Shown here one piece after another: positions 7,593-13,963 of a DNA stretch of 14,703 bases. The notes beneath the pieces are model-generated. The model was not told where the DNA came from. It saw only the letters and a program-made list of their open reading frames with translations, and made no database searches. A program made the translations under genes and the position numbers. Within the stretch, counting starts at the first letter, position 1, and each line of letters opens with the position of its first letter. Source of the stretch: JBGTKH01 sp041744735 (GTDB lineage: Bacteria; Planctomycetota; Planctomycetia; Pirellulales; Pirellulaceae); the NCBI GenBank assembly GCA_041744735.1, contig JBGTKH010000250.1, forward strand, positions 1-14,703, written 5' to 3'.

Positions 7593-7637
7593 GTAGTTCC
7601 GGCTTCAGCCGGCCGAGCCGCATAAATGCGGAACTAC
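7593..7637. repeat. 45-nt GTAG...CTAC paired-hairpin (REPIN-like) element
   Basis: The outer stem is GTAGTT (7593-7598) with AACTAC (7632-7637). Inside are two near-perfect hairpins, CCGGCTTCAGCCGG (7599-7612) and CCGCATAAATGCGG (7618-7631), separated by 5 nt. It has the same length and ends as the elements at 3800 and 9061 but a different interior. It sits between the Rieske gene stop and the GNAT gene start, where it may also shape the 3' end of the upstream transcript. Confidence 0.8.
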
Positions 7638-7649
7638 AAACTGGTCCGC

Positions 7650-7964
7650 TTACTCACTATCCACGTCGACGAAGATATCGTCGCCCGTGACCTTGATCTC
7701 CAGTCGCGGGTGGACGAGCGACTTGTTGATCTGATGCTGGCCCGTCGTCACGTCGAATTGCCAACCATGCCAGGGACAGGTGACCACGCAGCCCGACAAT
7801 CGTCCTTGTCCCAGCGGCCCGCCTTGATGCGGACAAACGCCGTCCAGCGCGTGGAACTGACCGTCGACGTTGAACAAAGCCACGATGCGGTCTCCGGCGA
7901 CGGCTTCCAACGCACTACCTGGCGGGCAATCAGCGACGGCGGCGATGCGAATCCAGTTAGCCAT
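7650..7964 (-). CDS. Small Rieske [2Fe-2S] ferredoxin
   Basis: 104 residues. The Rieske cluster ligands are all present: Cys44 and His46 in CPHQGG, and Cys63 and His66 in CPWHGWQF. The whole protein is one Rieske domain of the soluble ferredoxin type (as in dioxygenase ferredoxins or NirD-like proteins), so it likely carries single electrons for an oxygenase or reductase that is not encoded in this window. I chose the ATG at 7964 because AAAGGGGAAAAG lies directly before it. An in-frame TTG at 7988 would add 8 residues, but they come from the edge of a palindromic repeat. It lies downstream of the acyltransferase gene on the same strand, with 130 bp of repeat-filled DNA between them. Confidence 0.9.
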   Translation of the reverse strand: MANWIRIAAVADCPPGSALEAVAGDRIVALFNVDGQFHALDGVCPHQGGPLGQGRLSGCVVTCPWHGWQFDVTTGQHQINKSLVHPRLEIKVTGDDIFVDVDSE

Positions 7965-7976
7965 CTTTTCCCCTTT

Positions 7977-8013
7977 GGAGTGCGGCAACTCGTCGCCGCT
8001 TTCGGATTTTTGG
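7977..8013 (+). repeat. GGAG-footed hairpin element, copy 1
   Basis: GGAG (7977-7980) is followed by a hairpin with stem GCGGC/GCCGC (7982-7986 and 7995-7999), then TTTC and GGATTTTTGG. It matches the oppositely oriented copy at 8051-8087 at 28 of 37 positions without gaps. Its left edge lies about 13 nt upstream of the Rieske start codon. Confidence 0.65.
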
Positions 8014-8050
8014 TAGATCGCCCGCGGACGCGACCATTCAAAAACGAAAC

Positions 8051-8087
8051 GTAAAATTCCAAAAGCGGTGATGAATCACCGCACTCC
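8051..8087 (-). repeat. GGAG-footed hairpin element, copy 2 (inverted)
   Basis: Read on the minus strand it begins GGAGT, then a perfect 8-bp hairpin GCGGTGAT / ATCACCGC (8075-8082 and 8065-8072) with a 2-nt loop, then TTTTGGAATTTTAC. With copy 1 it makes an inverted pair spanning 111 bp, filling most of the gap between the acyltransferase and Rieske genes. It ends 7 bp from the acyltransferase stop codon. Confidence 0.7.
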
Positions 8088-8094
8088 ATATCCG

Positions 8095-9027
8095 TTATGC
8101 GGCAGCCGCGGGTTTCTCTTTCGTGCGGCGTTTGGGCGGCGTGTCTTTCCAGCGCCGGTGGACCCACCAGTATTGTTGCGGCGCGCGGCGGATGATTTGT
8201 TCCAGCATCCGATTGTACCACTGCGTCAAGGGCTTGACGCCGGCCAGCGACTCGTCCCACGTTGCCGGATCGGCCACACCCTCTAGTCCCACCTCGAATT
8301 GTAGCGGCCGGTCCTTGCGCTGGGCATAGCACACCAGCAGCGGCGCGCCGCCCGTGAGTGCGAACAGCGCCAGCCCCTTGTGGCACGACGCGGGCCTTCC
8401 CATGAACTCCACGAAGCAACCCTTGGGCCCGGCGCTTTGATCGCCCAAGAGCGCCAGCGTGCCGCCTGTTTCCAACACGCGCTGCACCTGCTGCGCGCTG
8501 CCAGTTTTGGGCAGCATGAACTGGCCTTTGGCTCCGCGGAAGCGGCTTACGAAGCGGTCCAGATACGGATTGTCCAGCGGCCGCGCGATCGTGAACGTCG
8601 AGAATCCCAGCAGGCCCGTGATGTAGCCAGCCAATTCAAAGTTCCCGAAATGCCCAGAGACGAGCACTATCGGCCGTGGCTCGAGCAAATAGTTGACCAG
8701 CTCACGAATCCGCAAGATGCGGACGTGGTTTCGCCAATTCGTGTCGTGAATTTTGCGCGGGACGTGAGCGATTTCGCAGACCATTAAGAACAGATGCCGC
8801 CACATCCGCCGCGCCACGCGTTGCCGCTGCGCCGGTGTCCAATCGGGAAAGACGTGCTTCAGGTTGTCGTCAGTGACATCGAATCGCAACCCCACCACGT
8901 GGCAAGCCACCAGTGCAAGCAATCGCGCGATACGATCGCAGGTCTCAATCCGCAGCGCCTGGACGATGCAGATAAACACCCGGACAACGAAATATGTCAA
9001 CCAGTCCAACAGCCGTTGAAGCGACAC
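8095..9027 (-). CDS. LpxL/HtrB-type lysophospholipid acyltransferase
   Basis: 310 residues from a GTG at 9027. The family transfers an acyl chain from acyl-ACP to a lipid A precursor or a related glycolipid at the inner membrane. The catalytic HX4E motif is at His126-Glu131 (SGHFGNFELAGY), followed by DNPYLDRFV, GGTLALLGDQSAGPKG and EFMGRPA, the usual block order. There is one N-terminal membrane segment (about residues 8-28, WLTYFVVRVFICIVQAL) and a basic C-terminal tail (RWKDTPPKRRTKEKP). I chose this start because AAGGGA lies 6 nt upstream and the length then fits the family. The open frame runs 45 codons further up, but that part is read through the palindromic element at 9061-9105. It is divergent from the DtxR-type gene. 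The exact acceptor cannot be read from the sequence. Confidence 0.85.
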   Translation of the reverse strand: MSLQRLLDWLTYFVVRVFICIVQALRIETCDRIARLLALVACHVVGLRFDVTDDNLKHVFPDWTPAQRQRVARRMWRHLFLMVCEIAHVPRKIHDTNWRNHVRILRIRELVNYLLEPRPIVLVSGHFGNFELAGYITGLLGFSTFTIARPLDNPYLDRFVSRFRGAKGQFMLPKTGSAQQVQRVLETGGTLALLGDQSAGPKGCFVEFMGRPASCHKGLALFALTGGAPLLVCYAQRKDRPLQFEVGLEGVADPATWDESLAGVKPLTQWYNRMLEQIIRRAPQQYWWVHRRWKDTPPKRRTKEKPAAAA

Positions 9028-9060
9028 GTGCGATCCCTTAACGCGACCGCATTTCAAACC

Positions 9061-9105
9061 GTAGCCGAAGTTGTGAAACTTCGGAATTCTCACGAATTCC
9101 GCTAC
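9061..9105. repeat. 45-nt GTAG...CTAC paired-hairpin (REPIN-like) element
   Basis: The outer stem is GTAGC/GCTAC. Inside are hairpins CGAAGTT-GTGA-AACTTCG (9066-9083) and GAATTC-TCAC-GAATTC (9084-9099). The two loops, GTGA and TCAC, are complementary, so the element can also fold as one long imperfect palindrome. It lies in the divergent gap between the acyltransferase and the DtxR-type gene, just upstream of the acyltransferase ribosome site. On the minus strand it reads as the peptide LVAEFVRIPKFHNFGYG, which would be an artefact if annotated as protein. Confidence 0.85.
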
Positions 9106-9219
9106 GAGGCGCGGTTTCGAAATGCCTCGAGTCATCAAGCGGCAACATTTTGGCAGGAACACGATTTTCGGGGAAGAGCGATCATGGCCCGGACCCTATG
9201 CCCGTTATCCCATCAATCG

Positions 9220-9225
9220 TAGAAT
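9220..9225 (+). promoter_or_regulatory. Possible -10 box for the DtxR-type gene
   Basis: TAGAAT followed by GGG resembles the TATAATGGG context at 3121-3126 (minus). It lies 28 nt before the GTG start at 9254. No clear -35 hexamer is seen, so this is a weak call. Confidence 0.25.
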
Positions 9226-9253
9226 GGGCACCGCACCATCACGGAGTTGCCAC

Positions 9254-9925
9254 GTGCCGAGTCTGACGATCGAAAATTACGTCAAAACGATCTACCAAAC
9301 GTGTGTCCGACAGAGCAATAGTCCGGCGGCGACCGGTCAGCTTGCGGCAGCGCTGGGTGTTTCGCCCGGCACGGTGACCAGCATGCTGAAGACGCTCAAG
9401 GACACTGGGCTGGCGGAGTACACACCCTACGAAGGCGTGCGGCTGACCGAGGCCGGGCGGCGGCTGGCGCTGCGTGTGTTGCGGCGGCATCGGCTGATTG
9501 AATTGTTCCTGGCACAAACGCTGCAGCTCACGTGGGACGAAGTCCACGAAGAGGCCGAGAACATGGAGCACGCCGTCAGCGATTTGCTGGTCGATCGCAT
9601 CGATGCGTATCTGAATTATCCCGCATGCGATCCGCACGGCGATCCGATCCCCAAGGCCGATGGCTCGGTGGTGTCACCCGCCAGCCGCAGCCTGACCGAA
9701 TGGCAAGTTGCCGAGCCCTTTCGGCTGGTGCGCGTGCTCGACCAATCGCCTCAATTTCTACGCTATCTTAGTGACGCGGGCCTGTCGCTGGGCACGGAAG
9801 GCCAAGTCATTGCCAACAGCCAAGAGGCCGGCGTGGTCACGGTCAACATCGGCGGCAACGACACGACGCTGGCCCGCGACGTGGCCGACAAACTGCTGGT
9901 GGCCACCCCGCGCGATAGCACCTAG
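9254..9925 (+). CDS. DtxR/MntR-family metal-dependent transcriptional regulator
   Basis: 223 residues. An N-terminal winged helix (about 1-70; helix-turn-helix ATGQLAAALGVSPGTVTSML) is followed by the metal-binding dimerisation domain and a C-terminal FeoA/SH3-like domain (about 165-220, LSLGTEGQVIANS...VVTVNIGG). Metal-site residues fall at the textbook positions: His79, Glu83, His98, Glu102, Glu105 and His106 (HRLIELFL; VHEEAENMEH). Position 102 is Glu, as in MntR, not Cys as in DtxR, which hints at manganese. The usual Asp/Met of the first helix is Asn8 (IENYVKTIY). Start: GTG at 9254, with GGAG 7 nt upstream; in-frame starts at 9224 and 9122 would add unrelated sequence. Such proteins repress metal uptake genes or activate efflux, but none is adjacent. 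It could control the divergent acyltransferase, though I see no clear operator. Confidence 0.88.
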   Translation: MPSLTIENYVKTIYQTCVRQSNSPAATGQLAAALGVSPGTVTSMLKTLKDTGLAEYTPYEGVRLTEAGRRLALRVLRRHRLIELFLAQTLQLTWDEVHEEAENMEHAVSDLLVDRIDAYLNYPACDPHGDPIPKADGSVVSPASRSLTEWQVAEPFRLVRVLDQSPQFLRYLSDAGLSLGTEGQVIANSQEAGVVTVNIGGNDTTLARDVADKLLVATPRDST

Positions 9926-10068
9926 CAAGAAATCCGCCCATTCTGGCGTTGGGGCGACGTTGACGCAATCGGAACTCGCCGCTAAAGTCTGGGGCCGGCG
10001 CCCGCCAGGTTTCTCCGTTCGACGGCCAGCGCCATGGCGGGGTGATTCAACGCACGCATTTCGACATC

Positions 10069-11127
10069 ATGCAAGCACTCGTTACTGGTAGCAGTGGGCT
10101 GATTGGCTCCGAGGCGGTTTCGTTTTTCGACCGGAAGGGATATTCGGTCGTTGGCGTCGATAATAATATGCGAGCCGATTTCTTTGGCCCGAAAGGGGAC
10201 ACCACGCGAAACCGGGAGCGCTTGGAGCAATCGTGCCGTAGGTTTCGCCACATCACTCTGGACATCCGCGATCGAACGGGAGTCGACCGGTTGTTCGCCG
10301 AGTTCGACTTTGACGTAATTATCCACGCGGCCGCTCAGCCGAGTCACGACCTGGCGGCCCAAAGACCGTTCGACGATTTCGACGTCAACGCGGTAGGCAC
10401 ACTGAATTTGCTCGAAGCGTGCCGGCACCATTGCCCGCAAGCCGTATTCATTTTCATGAGCACGAACAAGGTCTACGGAGACGGTCCGAATCGCGTCAAG
10501 CTAAAGGAACTGGAAACTCGCTGGGACTATGACGACCCCCAGTACGAACAAGGGATCGCCGAGGACTTTTCGATCGACCAATGCCTGCATTCGCTGTTCG
10601 GTGTTTCCAAAGTCGCCGCCGACATTCTGGTGCAGGAGTACGGAAAATATTTTGGCTTACGTACGGGCATCTTCCGGGGTGGCTGTCTGACGGGTCCGCA
10701 GCATTGCGGAGTGGAGCTGCACGGGTTCCTGAATTACTTGGTGCTCACGGCGCTTCGTGAAGCGCCTTATACGATTTTTGGTTACAAAGGCAAGCAAGTT
10801 CGCGATCAGATCCACAGCTACGACGTGATCAACGCCTTTTGGCATTTCATCCAGAGTCCTCGTCCAGGCGAGGTTTATAACTTGGGCGGTGGCAAGCAGA
10901 ACGCGGCTAGTGTGCGGGAGTGCATCGAGCTGATCGCCGAGATGTCCGGCAAACGGCCCCAGGTATCGTACCGTGAACAAAACCGCATTGGAGACCATAT
11001 CTGCTATTACTCGGACCTATCCAAATTCCGTCGTCACTTTCCGAAATGGGATCTAACATACAGTCTTAAGCAAACCATCGAAGACATAGTCAGGAGCGTT
11101 CACGACCAGCGACGATTGGCCGGTTAA
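10069..11127 (+). CDS. NAD-dependent sugar-nucleotide epimerase (extended SDR, CDP-paratose 2-epimerase-like)
   Basis: 352 residues from ATG 10069, where the Rossmann strand begins (MQALVTGSSGLIGSE). A GTG at 10042 would add 9 residues, and neither start has a strong ribosome site. The GxxGxxG dinucleotide motif is GSSGLIG (7-13), and MSTNKVYGD (130-138) is the usual active-site serine/threonine strand. The stretch VDNNMRADFFGPKGDTTRN (30-48) and the block FRGGCLTGPQHCGVELHGF recall the CDP-paratose/tyvelose 2-epimerase branch. At the YxxxK catalytic pair the sequence is Phe177-x-x-x-Lys181 (LFGVSK), with Phe where most SDRs have Tyr. It probably makes a modified NDP-sugar for the glycan genes downstream, which follow in the same direction after 78 bp. 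The substrate is not certain. Confidence 0.85.
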   Translation: MQALVTGSSGLIGSEAVSFFDRKGYSVVGVDNNMRADFFGPKGDTTRNRERLEQSCRRFRHITLDIRDRTGVDRLFAEFDFDVIIHAAAQPSHDLAAQRPFDDFDVNAVGTLNLLEACRHHCPQAVFIFMSTNKVYGDGPNRVKLKELETRWDYDDPQYEQGIAEDFSIDQCLHSLFGVSKVAADILVQEYGKYFGLRTGIFRGGCLTGPQHCGVELHGFLNYLVLTALREAPYTIFGYKGKQVRDQIHSYDVINAFWHFIQSPRPGEVYNLGGGKQNAASVRECIELIAEMSGKRPQVSYREQNRIGDHICYYSDLSKFRRHFPKWDLTYSLKQTIEDIVRSVHDQRRLAG

Positions 11128-11205
11128 GCCGCCGGCCGTTGGAATCATCACTTTTCGCGCTCTTTGCCAGACTTCAAAAGCGTGCCGCAATCGAGGTAAG
11201 AATCA

Positions 11206-11955
11206 ATGACCGTAGCCGACATCCCGTTGTACAAGCGTTCGACAATCCTGCGCGCGTCGATCGATTCCGTGCGGAATTCGCTGCGCTTCGCCGGCCGAAG
11301 ATGCAATCGATGGGGAAAATATCTTGGACGCTCGCGTGCCATCAACGCGTATCTGAAGTCACACGCAGTCAGAAAATTGCACGTCGGGGCCGGAACCAAT
11401 TTTCTTTCCGGATGGCTGAACACGGATCTGATCGTTTCATCTCGGTCTCGAGCGGTGTATTTGGATGCGACGAAAGCCTTTCCGTTGCCCGACAGGGCGT
11501 TCGATTATGTGTTTAGCGAACACATGATCGAACACATCGGTTACAAGGACGGAAAATCGATGCTACGTGAGTGCTGGCGGGTCTTAGAGCCCGGCGGCCG
11601 CATCCGGATTGCGACACCTTGTCTTGACAATTTGATGCGACTGCATCAATCGCATCACGACGAGCGCTCGCAGCACTATATTCGATGGGTGACCGACTAC
11701 TTCTTGCCGGAGATAAAGGAGTATCGCCCATCCATTGTGATCAACAATGCCTTTTATAATTGGGGTCATCAGTTCATATACGACCGCGAGACGCTGAAAT
11801 CCGCACTGGAAAATGCCGGGTTTAAGGATGTCGTCGAATTCTCACCCGGCAACAGCGGCGACGAGAACCTTCAAGGCCTTGAACGGCATGGAAAGGTCAT
11901 GGGCAACGAGGACGTAAATCAATTTGAAACCATGGTCTACGAGGCGCGCCGGTAA
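11206..11955 (+). CDS. Class I SAM-dependent methyltransferase
   Basis: 249 residues; ATG preceded by GAGG at 9-nt spacing. The SAM-binding motif I is KLHVGAGTNFLSGWLNTDL (57-75), with Ala where the common form has Cys (LHLGCG). DATKAFPLPDRAFDYVFSEH (87-106) covers motif II and the post-motif acidic region, and LEPGGRIRIATP (127-138) is the typical post-strand loop. This wording matches methyltransferases that often sit in polysaccharide clusters. It ends 5 bp before the next start codon, so the two are likely co-translated. The acceptor (sugar, or another small group) cannot be read. Confidence 0.85.
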   Translation: MTVADIPLYKRSTILRASIDSVRNSLRFAGRRCNRWGKYLGRSRAINAYLKSHAVRKLHVGAGTNFLSGWLNTDLIVSSRSRAVYLDATKAFPLPDRAFDYVFSEHMIEHIGYKDGKSMLRECWRVLEPGGRIRIATPCLDNLMRLHQSHHDERSQHYIRWVTDYFLPEIKEYRPSIVINNAFYNWGHQFIYDRETLKSALENAGFKDVVEFSPGNSGDENLQGLERHGKVMGNEDVNQFETMVYEARR

Positions 11956-11960
11956 CCGCA

Positions 11961-13934
11961 ATGGCAACGTTTGTTCTGATCGATCATTCGCTGAAGGGAA
12001 TGGGCGAGCATCACTTTGACTATGCGGTCCATATCCTGCGCGCTGCCGAGTCCGCTGGTTACGAGATTGTACTGGCCACCAACCAGCGTTTTCAAGATCG
12101 AAGCTCCCTGCCTGCGAATTGGCGCCTCTATCCGCTATTTCGCTACGACATGCACTCGAAGTTTGCATTTTATATTGGCAACCAGCGGCGTAGGCCGGTC
12201 GATCCACTGCACCGCCGGATCATCTGGACCACGGAGCCGTCCAACCAATGGACGCCGCTGGCTGCGGCGTTGGATCTCCTTGATGTATGCCGCGCTGTCG
12301 TGCATGGCCGTGAGCGCCGCCGCCGATTGAATTACTTCACAGCGGCGTGCGAAAAACTTTTCCAGCACGTGCGATTGAATCGCGGCGATCACGTCTTTCT
12401 GCCGTCGATGACAGAATTCGATTTTCTGGGCTTGGTCCCATACCTAAAAGGAGCGCCGGACAGCCAAGTTGCCGATTGGCACTGCCAGTTACATTGCCCC
12501 ATTCTCGAAGGCCGACCGCCCGACCACGAGCGTCAGCGGGATCGCGTCGAAGCGATGCGACGGCATTTCCGCGAAGCGCTGCGGCAAGTCCCAGATCAAC
12601 GGCTACATTTTTACGCCACAACGGAACAGTTGGCCGACCAGTGCAATCACCTGCGGGTCGCACATTTTGAGGAATTGGCGTACCCGGTGAGTAAGGCGTT
12701 TCGGCAAAGGCCGCCATCGGTTCCATCGTCGCACGTGGCGTTCGCCCGACCGGCCCATGCAATCGGTGCGGCGGGAGAAGCAGCGCTCGCCGACGTTGCT
12801 CCCTGCCAAAACAGACCGCTGCGAGTGACCTGTGCCGGCACCATTCGCAAGGAGAAAGGACAGCAGCACCTCGTTCACCTATTGAATCACCTTTGGAATG
12901 ACTATTTTGCAACCGGCAAGCTCCAGCTCGTGGTCCAGTCCGACAAGCCCGCGTACCGACTGCCACTTCCCAATCATCCGGCGACACCGTCAAAGGAAAC
13001 CGAAAGCGAACCTTGTCCGGGCATCGAGCCCGTCCTCTATGCGCCTTATCCGCTCAATCCCTTCGAGGACAAATATGTCAACTTGATTCGGGATAGCGAT
13101 ATTGGACTGTTTCTGTACGACAGCGACCAATACTACGCGCGATACTCGGCAATCTTGGGAGAGATGCTGACTGCTGGCGTTCCCGTGATCGTACCGGCCG
13201 GATGCTGGCTGTCCGAGCAGATCGCGGAGCCGACGTATGACTATTTGGAACGACTACCACAAACACTGCCCGTGCTCGGCCGTTTACGCACAACCGACGT
13301 GCTGTGGAGGAACCTTTACGGGACCCTCGAAGAATCGTCGCCGATAGCGCGCAACGTGAGATTCGGCGACGCGCTGTCCGCGGTCACCGGCGAACTTGCT
13401 GTCCCCAACGGTTCGACGGATCTGTTGGTTACGTTTCGCTGGGCGCGGCCAACTCAGCCCGGTGCGTATATCCGGCTGCAATCAGACCAATACGACGCTG
13501 ACGGCCAACGCATCGGCCGCTCCGTCAACATTGTTGGTCAGCGCAGAAACGGCGGGGACTTGCCCGTGTTAATTCACTTGCAGCGCAAGGCCAGCCGCGT
13601 CCGCCTGACGTGGAAGAATGCTTACAACCAGGAACTGCTGTCGGTGGAGGACGTGCAAATCGCTTTTCTCTCGGCCAGCGAATTGCCCAGTGGCAGATGC
13701 CCGGCCGGCGCGGTCGGTCTGGCCGCAGCCGATCCGCGACACGCGATCGAGCTGCTTGAGGAAATGGAGGCGCACTACGCGCACTATCGTGCTACGGCAG
13801 CAGCGTTTTCCGACAAGTGGTTTCAGGCTCATGAACCGAAAAGAACTGTCGCGCATTTGATGGCCAATGGATGTGTCGATCCAAATTCGTCGCGCGAGGC
13901 GAAAGTCCATCGACAGCGCATTTTGTCTTCCTAA
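11961..13934 (+). CDS. GT-B glycosyltransferase with an inserted beta-rich domain
   Basis: 657 residues, long for a GT4-type enzyme (usually 350-450). The N-terminal half (1-240) begins MATFVLIDHSLKGMGEHHFDYA, the usual first Rossmann strand with the family's early Gly/His loop (split: 1-10, 11-22). The C-terminal half starts about residue 287 (LRVTCAGTIRKEKGQQHL) and contains YYARYSAILGEMLTAGVPVI (391-410), the donor-site helix region, then VPAGCWLSEQI. After that comes a segment of about 160 residues (425-584) with alternating beta-type strands (LLVTFRWARP, AYIRLQSDQYD, VLIHLQRK, RVRLTWKNAY). The chain then resumes with a normal glycosyltransferase tail (GLAAADPRHAIELLEEMEAH, HYRATAAAFSDKW). 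The insert may bind sugar. Lengths and motifs are read directly; the assignment as a glycan-cluster transferase is from context. Confidence 0.8.
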   Translation: MATFVLIDHSLKGMGEHHFDYAVHILRAAESAGYEIVLATNQRFQDRSSLPANWRLYPLFRYDMHSKFAFYIGNQRRRPVDPLHRRIIWTTEPSNQWTPLAAALDLLDVCRAVVHGRERRRRLNYFTAACEKLFQHVRLNRGDHVFLPSMTEFDFLGLVPYLKGAPDSQVADWHCQLHCPILEGRPPDHERQRDRVEAMRRHFREALRQVPDQRLHFYATTEQLADQCNHLRVAHFEELAYPVSKAFRQRPPSVPSSHVAFARPAHAIGAAGEAALADVAPCQNRPLRVTCAGTIRKEKGQQHLVHLLNHLWNDYFATGKLQLVVQSDKPAYRLPLPNHPATPSKETESEPCPGIEPVLYAPYPLNPFEDKYVNLIRDSDIGLFLYDSDQYYARYSAILGEMLTAGVPVIVPAGCWLSEQIAEPTYDYLERLPQTLPVLGRLRTTDVLWRNLYGTLEESSPIARNVRFGDALSAVTGELAVPNGSTDLLVTFRWARPTQPGAYIRLQSDQYDADGQRIGRSVNIVGQRRNGGDLPVLIHLQRKASRVRLTWKNAYNQELLSVEDVQIAFLSASELPSGRCPAGAVGLAAADPRHAIELLEEMEAHYAHYRATAAAFSDKWFQAHEPKRTVAHLMANGCVDPNSSREAKVHRQRILSS

Positions 13935-13963
13935 GCGAGTAGACATCGGCAAGGAGGCCGCTC

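Noticed and set aside
7965..7988. 8-residue extension of the Rieske protein from a TTG codon
   Set aside because: It is read from the edge of a palindromic repeat; the ATG at 7964 has a good ribosome site directly upstream.
9122..9253. N-terminal extension of the DtxR-type protein
   Set aside because: The 44 extra residues do not resemble the family, and a GTG with a well-placed GGAG at 9254 gives the usual start and length.
12337..12993. 218-residue minus-strand frame
   Set aside because: Antisense shadow of the glycosyltransferase gene, with no motif or start signal.
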